A stretch of 36,795 bases of DNA. Origin: Streptacidiphilus melanogenes (GTDB lineage: Bacteria > Actinomycetota > Actinomycetes > Streptomycetales > Streptomycetaceae). Positions 1 to 7,840 of the stretch are shown here, in pieces. The translations under genes and the position numbers were made by a program. Every line of letters starts with the position of its first letter. Position 1 is the first letter of the stretch. The notes below the pieces were generated by a model. That model worked only from the letters and a program-made list of their open reading frames with translations. It searched no databases and had not been told where the DNA came from. The stretch spans positions 172,124-208,918 of the forward strand of contig NZ_BBPP01000011.1 in the NCBI RefSeq assembly GCF_000787835.1, read 5' to 3'.

Positions 1-717
1 AAGATCAGGGCCGCCGACATACGCGACCGGGGCCGACGGAGGCGGGACCTCGGCCGGAATCTCCCCGGCGAGCAGCAGCGCCTCCGGCGGGAGTCCCGAA
101 TGGCCGACGAGGTGGTGGAGATCGGCGGGGCGGGTGCCGGGCTCGGCACGGCGCAGCGCCTCGACCAGCGCGCGGGTGTACGGCGGGGCGTAGCCGTCGC
201 CGACCGTGCCGGGCGGGCTGACCTGGCCGAACAGCGGCAGACCCGCCGTCAGCGCCTCGGGCCCGTGCAGTCGGAGGACGCCCCAGGCGTCCGGATCGGC
301 GACCAGGTCGGCCAGGACCGTCGTGGTGCCCGCCGGGCGCTGCCGCAGCTGGTCGGCGAGCCAGGCCCACGGGAGCGCGGTGTAACGGGCGTTGTCGCGG
401 GTCGTCTGCGCGAGGGCGAGGTGGAGCTGCCTGCGGCGGCGGTCCGCGGTCAGCTGGCCGACGAGCGCGACCAGGACGGGGCCGGGGGTGCGGGCCGCGG
501 TCTGCAGGTGCGCCAGCAACAGTTGCGGGTCCGCCGGATCGGCCAACTGCAGCACGCTCGCGGGTATCGGACTGCCCAGCAGCGCCTCCGGCGGCAGCGT
601 CGCCAGCAGACCGAGCGCCGCTTCAGGACGGACGGGCTGGCGGCGCCTGCCGCCCGGCGCGCCACCGATCAGCAGCACCAGTCCGCGCGCTGCCCCGCCC
701 CCGTGGTTGATCTCCAT
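1..717 (-). CDS. Unknown protein, C-terminus cut by window edge
   Basis: An open frame of 239 codons starts at the ATG at 717 and runs off the left edge without a stop, so the C-terminus is missing. The translation begins MEINHGGGAARGLVLLIGG. It contains a region around residues 78-135 with LVGQLTADRRRRQLHLALAQ-type helices and an ALPWAWLADQL segment. I recall similar Streptomyces hypothetical proteins with this RYTALPW region, but no function. No signal peptide or membrane segment is evident. The start has no Shine-Dalgarno. TACGGT lies exactly 6 nt upstream, so the mRNA is probably leaderless. Function is not assigned. Confidence 0.72.
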   Translation of the reverse strand, partial: MEINHGGGAARGLVLLIGGAPGGRRRQPVRPEAALGLLATLPPEALLGSPIPASVLQLADPADPQLLLAHLQTAARTPGPVLVALVGQLTADRRRRQLHLALAQTTRDNARYTALPWAWLADQLRQRPAGTTTVLADLVADPDAWGVLRLHGPEALTAGLPLFGQVSPPGTVGDGYAPPYTRALVEALRRAEPGTRPADLHHLVGHSGLPPEALLLAGEIPAEVPPPSAPVAYVGGPDL

Positions 718-723
718 TCCCGC

Positions 724-729
724 ACCGTA
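724..729 (-). promoter_or_regulatory. -10 hexamer TACGGT of a leaderless promoter
   Basis: On the minus strand TACGGT is followed by six bases and then the ATG at 717, with no ribosome binding site. The same geometry recurs at about ten genes in this window. No convincing -35 is visible. Confidence 0.45.
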
Positions 730-823
730 CCCGTCCGCGGCGCACCGACGCGCCGACGGCCGCCCCGCCCCCGCGGCAAGCCTGCTCGCATCGGGGCACG
801 TCAACGGCCTCCGGCCCACGCTG

Positions 824-1384
824 CTACGAACGCACCCGGTAGCGGAGATGGCACACGCCGCTGCGGAAGGGGCGCTCGGCCAGCAGCTCCAGCCGCAGGC
901 GAATTCCCCTCGGCAGGGCGGGCTTACCACCGCCGACGGAGATCGGGTGCAGGAAGAGGTGCACCTCGTCGACCAGCCCCGCGGCCAGCGCCCGGCCCGC
1001 GAGTTCGGCGCCGCCGACGGAGAGGTCGCGGTTGGACTCCGCCTTCATCCGACGGACCGAGGCAGGGTCGAAGTCCTGCTCGACGCGGGTACGGCCGGTG
1101 GTGACGGCCCGCAGCGTCCGGGAGTAGACGACCTTCTCCGCCGCCCGCCACAGCTCGCCGAAGTCCCGCGACACCGCAGCGTCGTCCGGGTCGCGGCCCG
1201 CCGTCTCCCACCAGGCCATCGTCTCGTACATGCGCCGGCCGTAGAGATAGGTGCCGATCGGGCGCTCGAGGTCGTTGACGGCCGCGTGCACCTCCTCGTC
1301 GGGAGCGGCCCAGGTGAACTCGTCCTTCTCGTCCTCGACGTAGCCGTCCAGTGATGCGATCGCCGAGTAGATCAGCCTGGCCAT
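824..1384 (-). CDS. RibD C-terminal / DHFR-like reductase
   Basis: The 186-residue product matches the dihydrofolate-reductase family protein group (RibD C-terminal fold), NAD(P)H-dependent reductases of mostly unknown substrate. The N-terminal strand ARLIYSAIASLDGYVED, the middle IGTYLYGRRMYETM segment, and SVGGAELAGRALAAGLVDEVHL near residues 130-150 (the Gly-Gly cofactor loop) are all present. A start further upstream is possible, but the ATG at 1384 has GGAGGCGGAGG 5-15 nt before it and begins at the conserved first strand. The length is normal for the family. It is probably monocistronic and divergent from the DUF2797 gene. The family call is secure and the substrate unknown. Confidence 0.88.
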   Translation of the reverse strand: MARLIYSAIASLDGYVEDEKDEFTWAAPDEEVHAAVNDLERPIGTYLYGRRMYETMAWWETAGRDPDDAAVSRDFGELWRAAEKVVYSRTLRAVTTGRTRVEQDFDPASVRRMKAESNRDLSVGGAELAGRALAAGLVDEVHLFLHPISVGGGKPALPRGIRLRLELLAERPFRSGVCHLRYRVRS

Positions 1385-1565
1385 GCAGATACCTCCGCCT
1401 CCGTGAGCAGGCACGCCTCACCCATGCTCCACCTCCACCGGCTGCGCGGCGAGGTTCGGCTGCGCCGAGGGGTCGTTCGTGTCGGTCGGGCAGGCGGCGT
1501 TGTCGGTCCCGCCTGGCAGGCTGGAACCGACAGGACGTGGACGGACCGGTGACGGGAGCGGGCGG

Positions 1566-2483
1566 ATGGGCGGCGCGACTGGGGCCGGGTGGCGGGCGGC
1601 CGGGCTGGTGTGGCGGGGCGGTGAGCCGGAGCTGGAGTGGTGGGCTCCGGGCTCGGAGCTCCGGCGCGCCGGCGCACTGCCGCTCGGCGCGGAGCCCGCG
1701 TTCGCGGTCGGGGCGGACCGGCGCTGCGTCGGCCTGTGGCGGGCCGGGCGCCGGATCGCCTGCCCGACGGCGCGGACGCTGGAGGCGGGCTCGCGCAGCT
1801 CCCAGTGCGGCGAGTGCGCCCGGCTCGACCGTCAGAACTCCGTGGCCGCCGACACCCTGCTGGACGACCCCCGCCCGTACGCGGTCTACCTGGCCCATCA
1901 CGGCTCGGCGGGGATCAAGGTGGGCATCACCGCCGCCGAGCGCGGTCTCGCCCGCCTGCTCGAACAGGGCGCGCTGGCCTCGGTGTTCCTCTCCGAGGGC
2001 ACGCTGCCCTCCGCGCGCCGCGTCGAGCACCTGCTCGGTGTCGCGCTGGGGCTGCCGGACCGTGTCTCCACGGTCCGTAAGCGCGTCGCCCGCGCAGCGC
2101 CCGGCACCCCGGCCGAACGCGCGGCCTCCCTGCTCGCCCAGGTGGCCCGCACGCGCGAACTGGACTGGCCCGAGGGCCAGACCCGCCGGGCCGATGCGGA
2201 GATCGCCGACCACTGCGCGCGCTACGGCCTCGCGGATTCGGGCCTGCACCCGGATGCGGCCGTCGAGCCGCTGCGCCCGGGCGACGTCGTCACGGGCCGC
2301 GTCGTCTGCCGCATCGCATCCGACCTGTACCTCGCGGTCCCGTCGACGGGCCTAGCCCTCCTGGACACCCGCCTGCTCTCCGGCTGGGCGGTCTCCCGCT
2401 CGGCCACCCCCGCGCCCTTCACCGCCCGCCTCGCACCCGTCCCCCGCATGACGGAGCCCCAGGAACAGCCGGGTCTGTTCTGA
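1566..2483 (+). CDS. DUF2797 protein with GIY-YIG-like core
   Basis: The product has 305 residues. A probable zinc site is formed by C54, C66, C81 and C84 (RRC...IACP...QCGEC). It is followed by PYAVYLAHHGSAGIKVGIT at about 104-122, then R126 and LLEQGA, which resembles the strand-helix layout of GIY-YIG nucleases (YxVYL...KVGIT...R...EQGA). This combination is the hallmark of DUF2797. The C-terminal part (DVVTGRVVCRIASDLYLAVPS) looks like a small beta domain. The ATG at 1566 is preceded by GGGAGCGGGCGG. The activity of the family is unknown to me. A nuclease-like fold is inference from motif spacing. Confidence 0.8.
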   Translation: MGGATGAGWRAAGLVWRGGEPELEWWAPGSELRRAGALPLGAEPAFAVGADRRCVGLWRAGRRIACPTARTLEAGSRSSQCGECARLDRQNSVAADTLLDDPRPYAVYLAHHGSAGIKVGITAAERGLARLLEQGALASVFLSEGTLPSARRVEHLLGVALGLPDRVSTVRKRVARAAPGTPAERAASLLAQVARTRELDWPEGQTRRADAEIADHCARYGLADSGLHPDAAVEPLRPGDVVTGRVVCRIASDLYLAVPSTGLALLDTRLLSGWAVSRSATPAPFTARLAPVPRMTEPQEQPGLF

Positions 2484-2929
2484 TCCCGGCCGGGCCGTGC
2501 ACGCGCGATCCGGCGACGGACCTCGCCGCCGCATCGCTCCTGCTACCGCCCGGGCACGAGGCCGGTAGGCCTGCGCTGGCGAGCTGGCCGAGCGGACCTC
2601 CGGTGAACCGCGGCGCGCTCGGCGGTCGCCGTGATCTCGTGGGTGCGGCCGCCGCTCCTGCCGCGGACGGACTCGCGGTCGCTGCGGGCCTTGGTCGAGC
2701 GGGGCGGCAGCGCATTCTCTCCGGCACCCGCGAGACCGGTTCAACCTCGCGCTCGTGCTCGACTCCGGCGACTGCACGCCCGCCCGGGGCGGCCATGCCG
2801 GCACGCCCGTCTCGTGCCCGGGGGTCGGCCGCCGCGGAGCGGACCGGCACCTACGCCGACGAAGCGGGTGCCGACCGGGACCTCGGGCCCGCAGGGCGCC
2901 CGCGGGCCGGGAAGGCCGGGCAGACCGGG
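2484..2929. other. 446-bp stretch without a convincing gene
   Basis: This lies between the stop of the DUF2797 gene and the stop of the convergent MalY-like gene. Open frames exist on both strands, but they lack ribosome binding sites, are Arg/Pro/Ala-rich like antisense shadows, and match nothing I recognise. No strong terminator hairpin was found. It may be decayed coding sequence, since the base composition is like the coding DNA around it. Confidence 0.5.
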
Positions 2930-4102
2930 TCAGAGCACCGAGGCCATCCTGCGCACCGCCTCGGTGATCCGCTCCGGGCTGGTCGCCAGGTTGAAGCGGG
3001 CGTGGCCCGCGCCGCCCGTGCCGAAGGGGAGGCCGCCGGTCAGGGCGACGCGGCCGCGGGCCAGGAAGACGGCCGCCGGGTCGTCGCCCAGGCCGGCGTT
3101 GCGGCAGTCGAGCCAGGCGAGGTACGTGCCCGCGCCGGGGCGGTAGCGGAGGGAAGGCAGGTGTTCCGCGAGCAGGCGCGTGAACAGGGCGCGGTTCTCC
3201 GCCAGCGCGGCGAGGAGACCGTCGAGCCAGGCGGTCCCGTCCCGGAGCGCGGCGGTCTGGGCGATGATGCCGAAGTGGCTGACGCCCTCGGTCACTTCGC
3301 GTGGGATGCGGGCCAGGTCCGGCGCCGCGGCCTCGCCCGCGAGGGCCACCGCGGCGGGGAGAGCCGCGAGGTTCCACGCCTTGGACGCTGACATCAGCGC
3401 GAATCCGCGCTCCGCTCCGCGCACGCTCAGGTAGGGGACGAAGGTGGCGCCCTCGTGGACGAGCGGCGCGTGGATCTCGTCCACCACGACGCGGACTCCG
3501 TACGTCTCCGCGAGGCTCGCGACCGCCTCCAGCTCGTCGCGGTGGTGGACGGTGCCGGTCGGATTGTGCGGGTTGCACAGCAGGTAGGCGGCGTGGCCCC
3601 CGCCCGCCGTCGCGCGGCGGAAGGCGTCCGTCAGCGTGGTGACGTCGATCCTTCCGTCCGCGCCGAGCGGCGCCTCGACCACGGTGCGGCCGCAGTGCTC
3701 GATGAACTCGTAGAACGGCGCGTAGACGGGGCAGTTGACGACCACCGGGTCGCCCGGGTCGGTGACGAGCGAGAGCACCTCCACGACGCCGCGCATCACG
3801 TCCGGCACGCGCGCGGCGCGGTCCGCCGTCACCCCGTCCCAGCCCCAGCGGGCACGGGCGAAGCCCGCGAGCGCGTCGACGTAGCCGGTGCCCGCCGGGT
3901 AGCCGGTGTCGCCGAGGGAGACGGCGTCCGCCAGGGCCAGCGCGACCGGGGCGGCGAGCACGCAGTCCATCTCGGCGACCCAGACCGGCAGCACGTCGGA
4001 CGGATACGCCCGCCACTTCGCGCTCCTGCGGCGACGGAGCAGCTCAGGCTCCTGCCAACGGAAACCTCCGGCCCTCGAAGGGCCCGGCGACACCTCGTCC
4101 AT
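2930..4102 (-). CDS. MalY/PatB-type PLP aminotransferase (C-S lyase)
   Basis: This is a fold-type I PLP enzyme of the MalY/PatB group, which cleaves C-S bonds (cystathionine beta-lyase type) or transaminates. In the 390-residue form, NPHNPTG lies at 177-183, DEIHAPLV begins at D208, and the PLP lysine K241 lies in SASKAWNLA. The WVAEMDCVLAAPV segment near residue 41 and the C-terminal ATSPERITEAVRRM are typical. The start is uncertain. ATG 4102 is used, but in-frame GTGs at 4120, 4117, 4111 and 4108 precede it, and a TACCGT hexamer lies 7 nt before GTG 4111, so a leaderless GTG start is possible. The substrate is not determined by sequence. Confidence 0.9.
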   Translation of the reverse strand: MDEVSPGPSRAGGFRWQEPELLRRRRSAKWRAYPSDVLPVWVAEMDCVLAAPVALALADAVSLGDTGYPAGTGYVDALAGFARARWGWDGVTADRAARVPDVMRGVVEVLSLVTDPGDPVVVNCPVYAPFYEFIEHCGRTVVEAPLGADGRIDVTTLTDAFRRATAGGGHAAYLLCNPHNPTGTVHHRDELEAVASLAETYGVRVVVDEIHAPLVHEGATFVPYLSVRGAERGFALMSASKAWNLAALPAAVALAGEAAAPDLARIPREVTEGVSHFGIIAQTAALRDGTAWLDGLLAALAENRALFTRLLAEHLPSLRYRPGAGTYLAWLDCRNAGLGDDPAAVFLARGRVALTGGLPFGTGGAGHARFNLATSPERITEAVRRMASVL

Positions 4103-4208
4103 GAGCACCACGCTCACCACGGTAAGCCACGAGGCGGCTCGCCGCGCCCTACCTGCCGAACCTGTCAGGCCGAACCTGCCGGCGCACGGCCGGTCCCTGC
4201 GGGGCCAG

Positions 4209-4658
4209 TCAGCCGAGCCAGGCCCCGTCCTTCATCAGGTCGCGTCCGCGCAGTTCGTTGGCCTCACGCCAGGCCTGGATCCGGCGCGGCGTGATGCGGA
4301 ACCACGCGTACTCCTGGGACTCCTCGCGCGGATCCCAGTCGGTGTGGGCCGCATACGCGTCCGCGACCGTGTCGGCCTCCCCCGTCGGGACGAGCTCGGC
4401 CGAGCCCTCCACCACCACGACGTCCCGGGTGGGCCCGAACGCCAGGCGGACCTTGCCGTTCTCGGCGATGTTCCGCGCCGTCACCGAGCGCGGCAGGGTG
4501 CTGATGACGAACGCCTTCCCGTCCCAGTCGAACGAGAGCGGCACCAGCGCAGGCCCGCCCGCACCCGCCGTGGCGACCCAGGTGTCCACGTCGGCGGCGA
4601 ACCGGGCACGCGTGTCCGCGATCCGCTGGTCCAGCGGGCGAGGTGAGGGAAGCGCCAT
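4209..4658 (-). CDS. PPOX-class split-barrel oxidoreductase
   Basis: The 149-residue protein has the split beta-barrel pattern of pyridoxamine 5'-phosphate oxidase-like proteins, many of which in actinobacteria bind F420 rather than FMN. It shows VDTWVATAGAGGPALVPLSF, DGKAFVISTLPRSVTARNI, and RDVVVVEGSAELVP followed by a charged region and ITPRRIQAW. GGAG lies 9-12 nt upstream of the ATG at 4658. It is a separate transcription unit between MalY and the hydrolase. The cofactor (F420, FMN or haem-degrading class) cannot be fixed from sequence. Confidence 0.85.
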   Translation of the reverse strand: MALPSPRPLDQRIADTRARFAADVDTWVATAGAGGPALVPLSFDWDGKAFVISTLPRSVTARNIAENGKVRLAFGPTRDVVVVEGSAELVPTGEADTVADAYAAHTDWDPREESQEYAWFRITPRRIQAWREANELRGRDLMKDGAWLG

Positions 4659-4753
4659 GAGCTGACTCCGTTCACTGCGCGTCGGACCGCGCGCCTCGAG
4701 GGTCTCCTTGGTGATCGTTGGTCAATCTAGTCCTCAGCACCGACATCTGACGG

Positions 4754-5644
4754 TCAATCGCGCCCCTGCGCCTGCTCCTTCGCCTCGAACGCGTCGAGGA
4801 ACTCCAGGAGCAGCCGGTTGAACTCCTCCGGCCGCTCCAGCGGCGGAACATGGCCGGTCGCGGGCATCTCGACGCGCAGCGCGCCGGGAATCTCCGCGGC
4901 GAGCTGCTCCGACACCGCGACGATCTCGGGCACGTCCTCGGCCCCGTAGACGACGAACGTCGGAACCGCCACCTCCCCCAGCCGCTTGGCCGCACCCGGC
5001 TCCAGGTCCTGCGGACTCCCGGCACGGGCCGCGCCGGCCCAGGCGCGCTCGGCGGTCCGCCGGTACATCCCCACGGCGTGCGCCCAGATGTCCGGCTCGA
5101 TGTCCTGCCTGGTCCGGGCCGGTCCGGCAAGCAGCAGTTCGACGACGGAGTCCACGTAGAGGGCGAGATCGGCGGGGTCCACGGGACCGGCGTCGCCCCC
5201 GTAGTAGGCGCGCAGCCGTTCGATCCCGACGCGGTGATGGACGCGCTGCCGGTACAGGCGGGTGAAGCTCTCCGGCCAGGTGTGGCCCGAGAGCCCCGAG
5301 CCCACCAGCACCAGACCCGCGACCCGCTCGGGCGCCGTCAGCGCCGTGTCGAGGGAGAGCTTGCCGCCGTCCGAACTGCCCACCAGCACCGCGTCGTCGA
5401 CGCCGAGACGGTCCAGCAGCGCGAGCAGCTGCTCGTGCCGCGCGTGGTCGGCCACGACGTCGCCGGAGTCGCCGTAGCCGAGCCAGTCGTAGCTGATCAC
5501 CCGGAACCGGTCGCGCAGCACCGGAACCTGACGCCCCCACATGCGCCGGTCGGTGGTCCCCCCGTGGATCAGGACGACGGCTGGCCCGTCGAACCCGTCG
5601 TCGTCGTAGGCGATCTGTGCACCGTCGATCTCGACCTTCTCCAT
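4754..5644 (-). CDS. Alpha/beta hydrolase
   Basis: This is a 296-residue alpha/beta hydrolase fold protein. The oxyanion motif LIHGG is at 25-29, the nucleophile elbow G89-S-S91-D-G93 gives catalytic Ser91, a likely acid lies in GAEDVPEIV, and the catalytic His is in PATGHVPPLE near the C-terminus. There is no signal peptide, so it is cytoplasmic. Family members include esterases, lactonases and haloperoxidase-like enzymes, and the substrate is unknown. The start has no Shine-Dalgarno. TACCAT is placed exactly 6 nt before the ATG, consistent with a leaderless mRNA. Confidence 0.9.
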   Translation of the reverse strand: MEKVEIDGAQIAYDDDGFDGPAVVLIHGGTTDRRMWGRQVPVLRDRFRVISYDWLGYGDSGDVVADHARHEQLLALLDRLGVDDAVLVGSSDGGKLSLDTALTAPERVAGLVLVGSGLSGHTWPESFTRLYRQRVHHRVGIERLRAYYGGDAGPVDPADLALYVDSVVELLLAGPARTRQDIEPDIWAHAVGMYRRTAERAWAGAARAGSPQDLEPGAAKRLGEVAVPTFVVYGAEDVPEIVAVSEQLAAEIPGALRVEMPATGHVPPLERPEEFNRLLLEFLDAFEAKEQAQGRD

Positions 5645-5650
5645 CCCGAC

Positions 5651-5656
5651 ATGGTA
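5651..5656 (-). promoter_or_regulatory. -10 hexamer TACCAT of a leaderless promoter
   Basis: On the minus strand TACCAT is followed by GTCGGG and then the ATG at 5644. The hexamer lies about 60 nt from the first Y-RNA-like gene on the other strand, so the two promoters share one short intergenic region. Confidence 0.45.
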
Positions 5657-5717
5657 GGCAGATCCGCCCTCGAAGCCCCCGCGCCCCGGCGGCGAAAAAC
5701 CCGAAGCCGGATTGTGT

Positions 5718-5873
5718 GATCGTCGGATACGGTTTCCCTCGTCCAGGTGCGCAGGCAGGGGATACTTCCACTTCCAATGGGGATGTCACGGGTTCGAATC
5801 CCGTCGCCGACTTTTCACGCGTCGGCGTAGCTCAGTGGCCAGAGCGCCTACGTCTCCCCAGCCGACCTCGATC
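5718..5873 (+). ncRNA. Y-RNA-like (YrlA-type) RNA 1, permuted tRNA mimic
   Basis: The terminal stem is GATC (5718-5721) + GTCGG (5722-5726) pairing with CCGAC (5862-5866) and GATC (5870-5873). The unpaired CTC forms a bulge, as expected for the Ro-binding helix. Inside lie TTCCCT/AGGGGA (5734-5739/5757-5762) and GGGGA/TCCCC (5779-5783/5855-5859). A perfect T-arm follows (ACGGG-TTCGAAT-CCCGT, 5788-5804). A 7-bp acceptor-like stem, CGCCGAC (5805-5811) with GTCGGCG (5821-5827), is closed by a 9-nt loop. Then come TA and a D-arm (GCTC/GAGC, 5830-5845). The T-half precedes the D-half, so this is a circularly permuted tRNA shape and not a tRNA gene. The position upstream of rsr supports a Y RNA. 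Exact ends are inferred from the stem. Confidence 0.8.
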
Positions 5874-5979
5874 TCTGGACACCACGACAGACCTCGTACG
5901 ACACAACTTCATTCAGCACCTCCCGGTGCGAAGACCCGCGGCTACTTCTTTGAATCAAGTTCCGCCGCAGGTCGTCACT

Positions 5980-6135
5980 GATCTCGGGAGGACATGCATC
6001 GGGGCGCCCGGTGCGCAGGCAACGGATCCTTCATCCGGCACTGTGGGGTACGGGTTCGAGTCCCGTCGCGACTTCGGGTCGCGTAGCTCAATCGGACAGA
6101 GCAACAGTCAGCAAGCCCGTCGCCGACTCCTGATC
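5980..6135 (+). ncRNA. Y-RNA-like (YrlA-type) RNA 2, permuted tRNA mimic
   Basis: This has the same architecture and the same 156-nt span as the first copy. The terminal stem is GATCTCGG (5980-5987) with CCGA (6123-6126), bulge CTCCT, then GATC (6132-6135). Hairpins follow at 5996-6014 (GCATCGGG/CCCGGTGC with one G-U) and 6023-6037 (CGGAT-CCTTC-ATCCG). ACTGT (6040-6044) pairs with ACAGT (6104-6108). The T-arm is ACGGG-TTCGAGT-CCCGT (6050-6066), the acceptor-like stem CGCGAC/GTCGCG (6067-6072/6078-6083) has a UUCGG loop, and the D-arm GCTC/GAGC spans 6086-6102. The motif GGTGCGCAGGCA is shared with copy 1. Many stems differ in sequence but keep pairing, which supports a real folded RNA. Confidence 0.8.
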
Positions 6136-6157
6136 TCGGGCGCCCACCGCATCTCCT

Positions 6158-6178
6158 CCCCCTGACACCCTCAGGGGG
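6158..6178 (+). promoter_or_regulatory. Hairpin that sequesters the rsr Shine-Dalgarno
   Basis: CCCCCTGA (6158-6165) and TCAGGGGG (6171-6178) form a perfect 8-bp stem with loop CACCC. The 3' arm contains AGGGGG, the only Shine-Dalgarno for the rsr ATG at 6185 (six bases away). It could mask the ribosome binding site, or end transcription of the upstream Y RNA. No U-tract follows it. Confidence 0.6.
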
Positions 6179-6184
6179 TTCTCC

Positions 6185-7765
6185 ATGTCACGCTTCAACA
6201 CCAAGGCCGCCCGCGCGGCCGGCGGCTCCCCCGTCGCCACCACCGGCCGTCGGGCCGTCACGGCCGAGGGCGGCGCCGGTTTCCTGCGCGACGCGAAGAG
6301 CGAGCTCTTCCTGCTCGCCGTCGCGAACACCGTCGGCCAGGACACCTTCTACGAGCGCGGCGGCGCCCGCGACGACCGCTACACCCAGCTCGTGCGGCAG
6401 CTCGCCGTCGCCGACCCCGACTGGACCGCGGGCCTGCTCGGCTGGCTGCGGCGTGACGGCAACATGCGCACCGCCTCGCTCGTCGGCGCGGCCGAGTTCG
6501 CCAAGGCGCGGCTGGACGCGCAGCTCGACGGGCGGTCCCGCCAGGTGGTCGACTCCGTCCTGCAGCGGGCGGACGAGCCCGGCGAGCTGCTCGGCTACTG
6601 GACCTCCCGCTACGGCCGCAACCTGCCCAAGCCCGTCAAGCGCGGCGTCGCCGACGCCGTGCAGCGGCTCTACGACGACCGGACTCTGCTCAAGTACGAC
6701 ACCGCGTCGAAGGGTTACCGTTTCGGCGACATCCTCAACCTGGTGCACGCCGCGCCCGCGGCCGAGAAGCCGTGGCAGGGCGAGCTGTTCCGCTACGCGC
6801 TCGACCGCCGCCACAACCCGGACGAGGCCGTTCCGCCGCCGTCCAGCCGGACGCTGACGGCGAACCGTGCGCTGCTCGCCGTCCCGGTGGAGCAGCGGCG
6901 CGCGATCGTCACCGCCCCGGACGGCAGGGAGCGGCTCGCGGAGGCGGGTGTGACCTGGGAGATGCTGGCCGGCTGGCTGCAGGGCCCGCTGGACGCGGCG
7001 GCGTGGGAGGCCGTGATCCCGTCCATGGGCTTCATGGCGCTGCTGCGGAACCTGCGCAACTTCGACCAGGCGGGCGTCTCCGACGAGGTGGCGCAGGGCG
7101 TCGCGGCGCGGCTGGCCGACGGCGCGCAGGTCGCGCGGTCGCGGCAGTTCCCGTTCCGGTTCCTGGCGGCCTTCAGGCACGCGCCGTCGCTGCGGTGGTC
7201 GTGGGCGCTGGAGCAGGCGCTCGGGCACTCTCTCGCGAACGTGCCCGCGCTGCCCGGTCGCACGCTGGTGCTGGTGGACCGCTCCGGCAGCATGTTCGGC
7301 GGGATCAGCGAGCGGACGAAGCTGAACCGCGCCGACAGCGCCGCGATCTTCGGCACCGCGGTCGCGCTGCGCGCGGAGCACGCGGACCTGGTCCAGTTCG
7401 GCACCACGCACAGCCGGGTGGCGCTCGGCCGGGGCGAGTCGGTGCTCAGGGTCCTGGAGCGCTTCGGCGACCTGGGCGGCACCGACACCACCGCGGCGGT
7501 CCGGGCGCACTACCGCGACCACGACCGGGTGCTGATCGTGACCGACGAGCAGTACGCGCCGAGCCACCACGGCGACCCGACCGGCCAGGTGCCGCCCGGG
7601 GTGCCGGTGTACACGTGGAACCTGGCGGGCTACCGGGTCGGCCACGGCCCCTCGGGCGGCGCGAACCGGCACACCTTCGGCGGCCTGACGGACCATGCGT
7701 TCCGCCTGGTGCCGCTGCTGGAGGCCGGGGCGAGCGCGGCCTGGCCGTGGGAACAGCGGTCCTGA
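6185..7765 (+). CDS. rsr: Ro60/Rsr orthologue (TROVE + VWA)
   Basis: The 526-residue TROVE-domain protein is the bacterial Ro60 orthologue (Rsr), a ring-shaped RNA-binding protein that holds Y RNAs and, in Deinococcus, works with PNPase or other RNA processing factors. Residues ~25-355 form the alpha-helical HEAT-like ring (GAGFLRDAKSELFLLAVANTV, QDTFYERGG, then repeated helical pairs). The VWA domain carries a complete MIDAS: D365-R-S367-G-S369, T433 in GGTDTT and D454 in VTDEQ. The length is normal. The ATG at 6185 follows AGGGGG in a hairpin. Two Y-RNA-like genes lie immediately upstream on the same strand, the usual genetic linkage for this system. Confidence 0.95.
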   Translation: MSRFNTKAARAAGGSPVATTGRRAVTAEGGAGFLRDAKSELFLLAVANTVGQDTFYERGGARDDRYTQLVRQLAVADPDWTAGLLGWLRRDGNMRTASLVGAAEFAKARLDAQLDGRSRQVVDSVLQRADEPGELLGYWTSRYGRNLPKPVKRGVADAVQRLYDDRTLLKYDTASKGYRFGDILNLVHAAPAAEKPWQGELFRYALDRRHNPDEAVPPPSSRTLTANRALLAVPVEQRRAIVTAPDGRERLAEAGVTWEMLAGWLQGPLDAAAWEAVIPSMGFMALLRNLRNFDQAGVSDEVAQGVAARLADGAQVARSRQFPFRFLAAFRHAPSLRWSWALEQALGHSLANVPALPGRTLVLVDRSGSMFGGISERTKLNRADSAAIFGTAVALRAEHADLVQFGTTHSRVALGRGESVLRVLERFGDLGGTDTTAAVRAHYRDHDRVLIVTDEQYAPSHHGDPTGQVPPGVPVYTWNLAGYRVGHGPSGGANRHTFGGLTDHAFRLVPLLEAGASAAWPWEQRS

Positions 7766-7840
7766 CGCGCCTTCTTGACACAGTTTCATGAGCACGACAA
7801 CTTGGAGTGGTCCCCCGACCACCACCCCGAGAGGTGTCTC

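Noticed and set aside
2419-2850. Minus-strand ORF in the 2.5-2.9 kb gap
   Set aside because: Composition is typical of GC-rich noise, there is no ribosome binding site, it overlaps the DUF2797 end and shows no recognisable motif.
5788-6102. tRNA genes (T-loop and D-loop consensus present)
   Set aside because: The halves are in reverse order, joined through the acceptor end, with no anticodon arm between the D- and T-arms and no 3' discriminator/CCA end. The arrangement fits a Y RNA tRNA mimic.
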